Assembly (NCBI GenBank): GCA_020056155.1
Contig: JAGVII010000211.1
Coordinates: forward strand, 1 to 5,141
DNA: 5,141 nucleotides
DNA from: Afipia sp.
GTDB taxonomy: Bacteria; Pseudomonadota; Alphaproteobacteria; Rhizobiales; Xanthobacteraceae
Direction of reading: 5' to 3'
Shown: positions 4,775-5,141 of the stretch, in pieces
Position numbering within the stretch: position 1 is the first letter of the stretch
Layout: every line of letters begins with the position of its first letter
The notes under the pieces: generated by a model
The model's input: the letters and a program-made list of their open reading frames with translations, nothing else
The model's database searches: none
What the model was told of the DNA's origin: nothing
Translations under genes and position numbers: made by a program

Positions 4775-5141
4775 ATGGCTCGGCAGTCGGAACGATCAGC
4801 GGCGACAATCGATGGAATCGTGAGCGCGGCGCGGAAGCTCTTCATGGCGCGCGGATTCGATGCCGTGAGCATCGATGATATCGCCGTTGCGGCCGGGATC
4901 GCGAAGGGCGGCGTTTATCACCACTTCTCGTCCAAGCAGTCCATTTTCGAGGTGGTGCTCGACCGCGTGCAGGCGGAACTGGCGAGCCAGCTCAATTCAC
5001 GCCTTGCCGCCAACACCGGCAAGCGCACGCCTGAAACCATCGCGATGAATCTTCTCGGATACCTGAAGGCCGCGAGCGAGCCCGGATTGCGCCGGCTGAT
5101 TCTGATCGATGGGCCGGTTGTGCTGGGCTTGCAGCGGTGGC
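4775..5141 (+). CDS. TetR-family transcriptional regulator, N-terminal part, cut by window edge
   Basis: A DNA-binding repressor acting as a dimer whose binding is usually released by a small ligand. The visible 122 residues hold the whole TetR helix-turn-helix domain: AARKLFMARGFDAVSIDDIA (18-37) followed by VAAGIAKGGVYHHFSSKQ (38-55), with GVYHHF as the family hallmark. The ligand-binding half begins at about 60; LILIDGPVVLGLQRW (108-122) recalls a TetR subgroup with a DGPxVLG-W motif at this place. The full protein is probably about 190-210 residues, so roughly 70-90 are missing. ATG at 4775 is chosen because it gives the usual short arm before the DNA-binding domain and has GGGAAG just upstream (4767-4772, somewhat close). 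It is divergent from the exporter gene, and a 19-bp palindrome lies 45 bp upstream, suggesting autoregulation. The ligand and other targets cannot be told from the sequence. Confidence 0.93.
   Translation, partial: MARQSERSAATIDGIVSAARKLFMARGFDAVSIDDIAVAAGIAKGGVYHHFSSKQSIFEVVLDRVQAELASQLNSRLAANTGKRTPETIAMNLLGYLKAASEPGLRRLILIDGPVVLGLQRW

Noticed and set aside
1..5141. CRISPR array, tRNA/rRNA genes, phage or transposase genes
   Set aside because: No regularly spaced repeats, no cloverleaf or rRNA sequence and no such proteins were seen; the repeats present are tail-coding or short palindromes.

Overview
This window looks like chromosomal DNA of a high-GC alphaproteobacterium. It probably comes from the Bradyrhizobium/Afipia/Nitrobacter/Rhodopseudomonas group. 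That placement is inferred from the strong GC bias of codon third positions, the NdvA/ChvA-type glucan exporter, and intergenic palindromes of a style I know from that group (for example mirrored ATGGCCGG...CCGGCCAT arms). No species call can be made from the sequence alone.

Layout, left to right. 1-533 (minus): the first 177 codons of a long-chain acyl-CoA synthetase (FadD), cut by the left edge. 534-823: a 290-bp gap with the fadD ribosome binding site, a pair of TCAATACTT direct repeats, a nested inverted repeat, a perfect 14-bp tandem duplication and a GC-rich hairpin. 824-2377 (minus): a periplasmic D-Ala-D-Ala carboxypeptidase (S11 family, all three catalytic motifs intact) with an unusual Ala/Lys/Pro-rich tail of about 124 residues. 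2377-2424 (minus): a possible 15-codon leader ORF whose stop overlaps the carboxypeptidase start. 2425-2718: non-coding, holding a 121-bp palindromic element (2591-2711) with 12-bp imperfect terminal inverted repeats. 2719-4524 (minus): a complete ABC half-transporter of the NdvA/ChvA cyclic beta-glucan exporter type, with a TTG start. 4525-4774: a 250-bp divergent control region with two clean operator-like palindromes and a direct repeat. 4775-5141 (plus): the first 122 codons of a TetR-family repressor, cut by the right edge.

The three minus-strand genes share an envelope theme: glucan export to the periplasm, peptidoglycan trimming, and fatty-acid activation at the membrane. The gaps of about 290-340 bp, each with palindromes, argue for separate transcription units rather than one operon. 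The clearest regulatory hypothesis is that the divergent TetR protein binds one or both palindromes at 4627-4649 and 4712-4730, controlling itself and possibly the exporter. I found no phage genes, CRISPR array, tRNA, rRNA or transposase, and nothing that amounts to a new multi-gene system. The points most worth following up are the divergent operator region, the leader ORF ahead of the carboxypeptidase, the 121-bp palindromic element, and the tailed carboxypeptidase.
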